In this document: piece after piece, positions 36,380-38,764 of the stretch
Position numbering within the stretch: position 1 is the first letter of the stretch
Layout: every line of letters begins with the position of its first letter
Assembly: GCA_035717485.1 (NCBI GenBank)
Contig: DASTIQ010000303.1
Location: forward strand, 1-38,764
DNA length: 38,764 bases
From: Thermoanaerobaculia bacterium
GTDB taxonomy: Bacteria > Acidobacteriota > Thermoanaerobaculia > UBA5066 > DATFVB01
Reading direction: 5' to 3'
Notes under the pieces: generated by a model
Seen by the model: the letters and a program-made list of their open reading frames with translations, nothing else
Told to the model about the DNA's origin: nothing
The model's database searches: none
Position numbers and translations under genes: made by a program

Positions 36380-36472
36380 CATGAGGACGGGCGATTCGAT
36401 TTTCCCTTCGCGCGACGGAGATCGATGCGTCCCGCCCGAATCCCCCCGCCTCTCTCCGAAACGCGGCGGGAT

Positions 36473-36501
36473 TTGGCGTTCCCCGGACCATCCCCCATAA
36501 T
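36473..36501 (+). promoter_or_regulatory. Sigma-70-type promoter for the polysaccharide operon
   Basis: TTGGCG (36473-36478), 17-base spacer, CATAAT (36496-36501): 4 of 6 and 5 of 6 matches to consensus. Seven bases after the -10 comes the in-frame GTG at 36509, exactly where transcription should begin. This suggests a leaderless message for the ligase-like gene. Confidence 0.6.
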
Positions 36502-36508
36502 CCGCGCC

Positions 36509-37840
36509 GTGTCGCACCGCCGCTCCCGGCGCCCGAAGCCGCCACCCCCTCCTTCTCCTCCTCCGCCGGCGCCCGGCGAACGGGCGGCGGCGTTCGTGCT
36601 CACCGCGGCGATCGTCGCTTCGACCCTGATCGTGGACGTCCGCGCGGAGGCTCCGTTCGAGGCGCCCCAACGCTTCGCGGCGACCCTCGGCTGCGCGGCG
36701 GCCGCCGCGCTGGCGTTCACGCGCGCCGCGCGGCCGGGGGCCGCTCTCCGTCCCGCCGGAAGGATCGCCGCGCTCCTGTTCGCGGCGGCGCTGGCCGCCG
36801 CCGGAGTCTCGGCACTTCTCTCCCCCCGCTCCGGCGCCGCCCTCGATTCGTGGAGGGCGATGCTGCTCGCCGCGCTCGCGGTCCCGCTCGGCTCGGCGCT
36901 CACGGACGCGGGCTTCCGCGTCGCGGCGATCGGCTTCCTCGGGGCAGCCGTGGTGAGCTCCCTGCTCGCGCTCGCGGAGGCCGCCGGGTGGCGGGGCCCC
37001 CTCCCGATCGAGAGCGTCTCCGGACGTTCCGCCACCGGCGCGATGCTCGGCAACGAGGGACTCCTGTCGATCGTCCTGGCGGTCGCCGCGATCGCCGCCC
37101 TCGCCGCCGCGCTCTCCGCCCGGCGCCCGCTCGAACGGCGGCTCGCCGGAGCCGCCCTGCTTCCGATCGCGGCGGCGCTCGTCGTGAACCGCAATCTCAC
37201 CTCGGCGGTCGCCGCGGCGTCCGGTGCCGCGATCGTCGGTTTCCGGCTCGCCGGAAGGCGGGCGATCCGCGTCGTCGCGGCGGCCGCGCTCGCGGCGGCG
37301 GCGGGAGTGGCGGCGTACGGGCCTGCCCGCGCGCGCGTCCGCGAAGCCGCCGGGTATCTCCGGGCCGCGGACTGGAACCGCCTGTTGAGCTATCGGGAGG
37401 GCCCGTGGGTGGCCGCGATCGAGATGATTCGCGACCGGCCGCTCCTCGGATACGGCCCCGGAACGTTCGGCGCGGAATTCGTTCCGCACCGTCTCGCGGC
37501 GGAAATCCGCCGGCGGGCCCGGTTCGTGAACCCGCGCTCCGACAGCGCCTACGTCGAAGCGCATTGCGATTACCTCCAGGCGGCCGCCGAGGCCGGGCTT
37601 CCCGCGGCGGCGGCCGCCGCCGGCGGACTCGGGGTTCTGCTCGCGGCGCTGTGGCGGCGGACCTCGGCCGGGCCGGCGCCGCTCCGGGCCTCCGCTCTCG
37701 GCCTTTTCGCGGTGCTCTGCGCCGGGGCGGTCTCCGCGCTCACCTGGTTCCCGCTCCAGCGTCCGGCGTCCGCGCTGCCGCTCCTCCTCGCCACCGGGCG
37801 GGCGTGGAAGGTGGCCGGGACCGGCGAGGACCCCGCGTGA
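36509..37840 (+). CDS. O-antigen ligase-like (Wzy_C / WaaL-type) polytopic membrane protein
   Basis: Inner-membrane protein of the O-antigen ligase/polymerase superfamily, which transfers or polymerises lipid-linked glycans on the periplasmic face. From the GTG start it has 443 residues with about ten or more hydrophobic helices. A typical large loop follows the middle helices, with the family-type segments AIEMIRDRPLLGYGPGTFGA and EAHCDYLQAAAEAGLP, and NRNLTSAVAA earlier. A start at ATG 36425 with GGAG upstream is also possible, but it would place a good promoter inside the gene and add a non-conserved stretch. The cytoplasmic N-terminus is proline-rich (KPPPPPSPPPPAPGE). It overlaps the next gene by 4 bases. 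The family is inferred from topology and loop motifs; the acceptor is unknown. Confidence 0.82.
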   Translation: MSHRRSRRPKPPPPPSPPPPAPGERAAAFVLTAAIVASTLIVDVRAEAPFEAPQRFAATLGCAAAAALAFTRAARPGAALRPAGRIAALLFAAALAAAGVSALLSPRSGAALDSWRAMLLAALAVPLGSALTDAGFRVAAIGFLGAAVVSSLLALAEAAGWRGPLPIESVSGRSATGAMLGNEGLLSIVLAVAAIAALAAALSARRPLERRLAGAALLPIAAALVVNRNLTSAVAAASGAAIVGFRLAGRRAIRVVAAAALAAAAGVAAYGPARARVREAAGYLRAADWNRLLSYREGPWVAAIEMIRDRPLLGYGPGTFGAEFVPHRLAAEIRRRARFVNPRSDSAYVEAHCDYLQAAAEAGLPAAAAAAGGLGVLLAALWRRTSAGPAPLRASALGLFAVLCAGAVSALTWFPLQRPASALPLLLATGRAWKVAGTGEDPA

Positions 37841-38361
37841 AATTCGTGCGGGCGGCCGTCGTTCTCGGGTTGCTCGCCGCGGCCGTTCTCCCCGAGTGGC
37901 GACGCTACCAGGGAGACCGCCTCCTCTGGCGGATGCACGCCGTGTCGGACGCGCTCCTCGCCGACGCGGACCCGCCGGCCGCCGCGCGGCGGGCGCTCGC
38001 CGGAATGTCCCGTTCCGCCGCGGAGGCGGCGGCGGCGCTCCCCGGCGACCCGCGTCCCTGGATGATCGCGAGCGAGGCGCGGTTCGAGGCGCGCGATTTT
38101 CCGGGGGCGCTGGCGGATCTCCGCCGGGCTTCCGCGTCGGGAGAGCGCGCCGACGTGGACTTCGAAATGGGACGGGCCTTCGTGCTGGAGAAGGAATTCG
38201 CCGCGGCGCAGCAGGCGCTCGTCCGCGCGGCGTGGATCAGTCCGGCGGTCCTGGCGCCGCTTCCCGAATCGGCGCGCGCCTCGCTGGAAGACGAAGTCGC
38301 CCGGCTCGAAGGGGAGCTTCGCCGGGGCCGCCTCAACGCGCCGCCTCCACGCCCTCGCTGA
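37837..38361 (+). CDS. Small membrane-anchored TPR-like protein
   Basis: 174 residues. The start GTG overlaps the ligase stop as GTGA, so it is translationally coupled. An N-terminal hydrophobic helix (about 4-18) follows FVRA. The rest is alanine-rich and helical with TPR-like spacing (PRPWMIASEARFEARDFPGA, MGRAFVLEKEFAAAQQALVR), probably in the periplasm. O-antigen-ligase-like proteins often carry or sit next to TPR domains, so it may be a partner of the ligase. No catalytic motif is visible. Family assignment is by pattern only. Confidence 0.75.
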   Translation: MKFVRAAVVLGLLAAAVLPEWRRYQGDRLLWRMHAVSDALLADADPPAAARRALAGMSRSAAEAAAALPGDPRPWMIASEARFEARDFPGALADLRRASASGERADVDFEMGRAFVLEKEFAAAQQALVRAAWISPAVLAPLPESARASLEDEVARLEGELRRGRLNAPPPRPR

Positions 38362-38363
38362 CG

Positions 38364-38764
38364 TTGCGAATTCTCTTCGTCGCGCCGCGGTTCCCGTACC
38401 CGCTTCGTCGGGGGCATCAGGTTCGGGCGTATCACCAGATCCGGCTCCTGAGCGCGAGGAATCGGATCGTCCTTTTCGCGGTATCCCGCGGAGAGCCTTC
38501 CGCCGGCTCGGTCGCCGCTCTCGAACCGTTCTGCGAGGAGATCGTCACCGCGCCGCTGTCCCCGGCCGGCGCCGCGGCGCACGCCCTGGGCGGCGTGCTC
38601 TCGGGGCGACCCGTGCAGGCGGCCGCGTATGCGGGCGCGCGCCTCCGCCGACGCCTGCGGGAGACGATCCTCCGCACGCACCCGGACGTCCTTCACGTTC
38701 AGCTCGCGCGGATGGCCCCGATCGCCGAGTCCGGGGCGGGACTGCCGCGCGTGATGGATCTCGT
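38364..38764 (+). CDS. GT4-like glycosyltransferase (partial, runs off the window)
   Basis: The first 133 codons of a cytoplasmic glycosyltransferase of the GT-B fold. The N-terminus LRILFVAPRFPYPLRRGHQV, then RAYHQIRLLSARNRIVLFAV, is typical of GT4-family enzymes of exopolysaccharide systems, including those grouped with exosortase/PEP-CTERM loci. A Rossmann-type strand with PDVLHVQLARMAP follows. A TTG three bases after the upstream stop is the most likely start, as no in-frame ATG or GTG precedes it nearby. It continues the polysaccharide operon. The donor-binding C-terminal half is outside the window. Confidence 0.8.
   Translation, partial: MRILFVAPRFPYPLRRGHQVRAYHQIRLLSARNRIVLFAVSRGEPSAGSVAALEPFCEEIVTAPLSPAGAAAHALGGVLSGRPVQAAAYAGARLRRRLRETILRTHPDVLHVQLARMAPIAESGAGLPRVMDL

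Overview
The window is GC-rich and densely coded, with no rRNA, tRNA, CRISPR array or insertion sequence that I can see. The best taxonomic reading is Acidobacteriota. This is an inference from the huge tandem family of double-length MacB/FtsX-type permeases (the 'acidobacterial duplicated orphan permease', ADOP, family) and from the cysteine-patterned SLH protein.

Region 1 (1-30458, all minus strand) is one long transcription unit. Read in the direction of transcription it starts with an HlyD/MacA-type periplasmic adaptor (30458-29211). A MacB/LolD-type ABC ATPase follows (29199-28495), then a possible 26-codon leader ORF (28471-28391). Twelve consecutive ADOP-type permeases come next, from 28380 to the left edge; the last is cut off by the window. 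Junctions between permeases run from a 4-base overlap to 15 bases, most of them a stop codon followed at once by a Shine-Dalgarno and the next start. None of the 11 complete permeases is broken. Each carries two FtsX-type halves, and both halves keep the E-x-x-[VIL]-R-x-[AS]-[LIV]-G-type cytoplasmic loop that contacts the ATPase in MacB/LolCDE-type transporters. One adaptor and one ATPase are therefore placed to serve a dozen diverged permeases. A 111-bp direct repeat with one mismatch brackets permease 6 exactly, which shows how the array can gain or lose whole genes.

Region 2 (30459-30726) is the divergent control region between the transporter operon and lon. It holds two inverted repeats, a short hairpin and a sigma-54-like element just upstream of the adaptor.

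Region 3 (30727-36379, plus strand) holds lon with a strong terminator, an exported beta-rich protein of unknown function, and an exported protein with a PKD-like N-terminus and three C-terminal SLH domains, followed by a perfect 11-bp terminator hairpin.

Region 4 (36473-38764, plus strand) is the start of a surface-polysaccharide operon. A near-consensus sigma-70 promoter leads into an O-antigen-ligase-like membrane protein, probably on a leaderless GTG-start message. A small membrane-anchored TPR-like protein overlaps its end by 4 bases, and a GT4-like glycosyltransferase runs off the right edge. Overall the window concerns the cell envelope: export, envelope proteolysis or quality control, surface proteins and polysaccharide.
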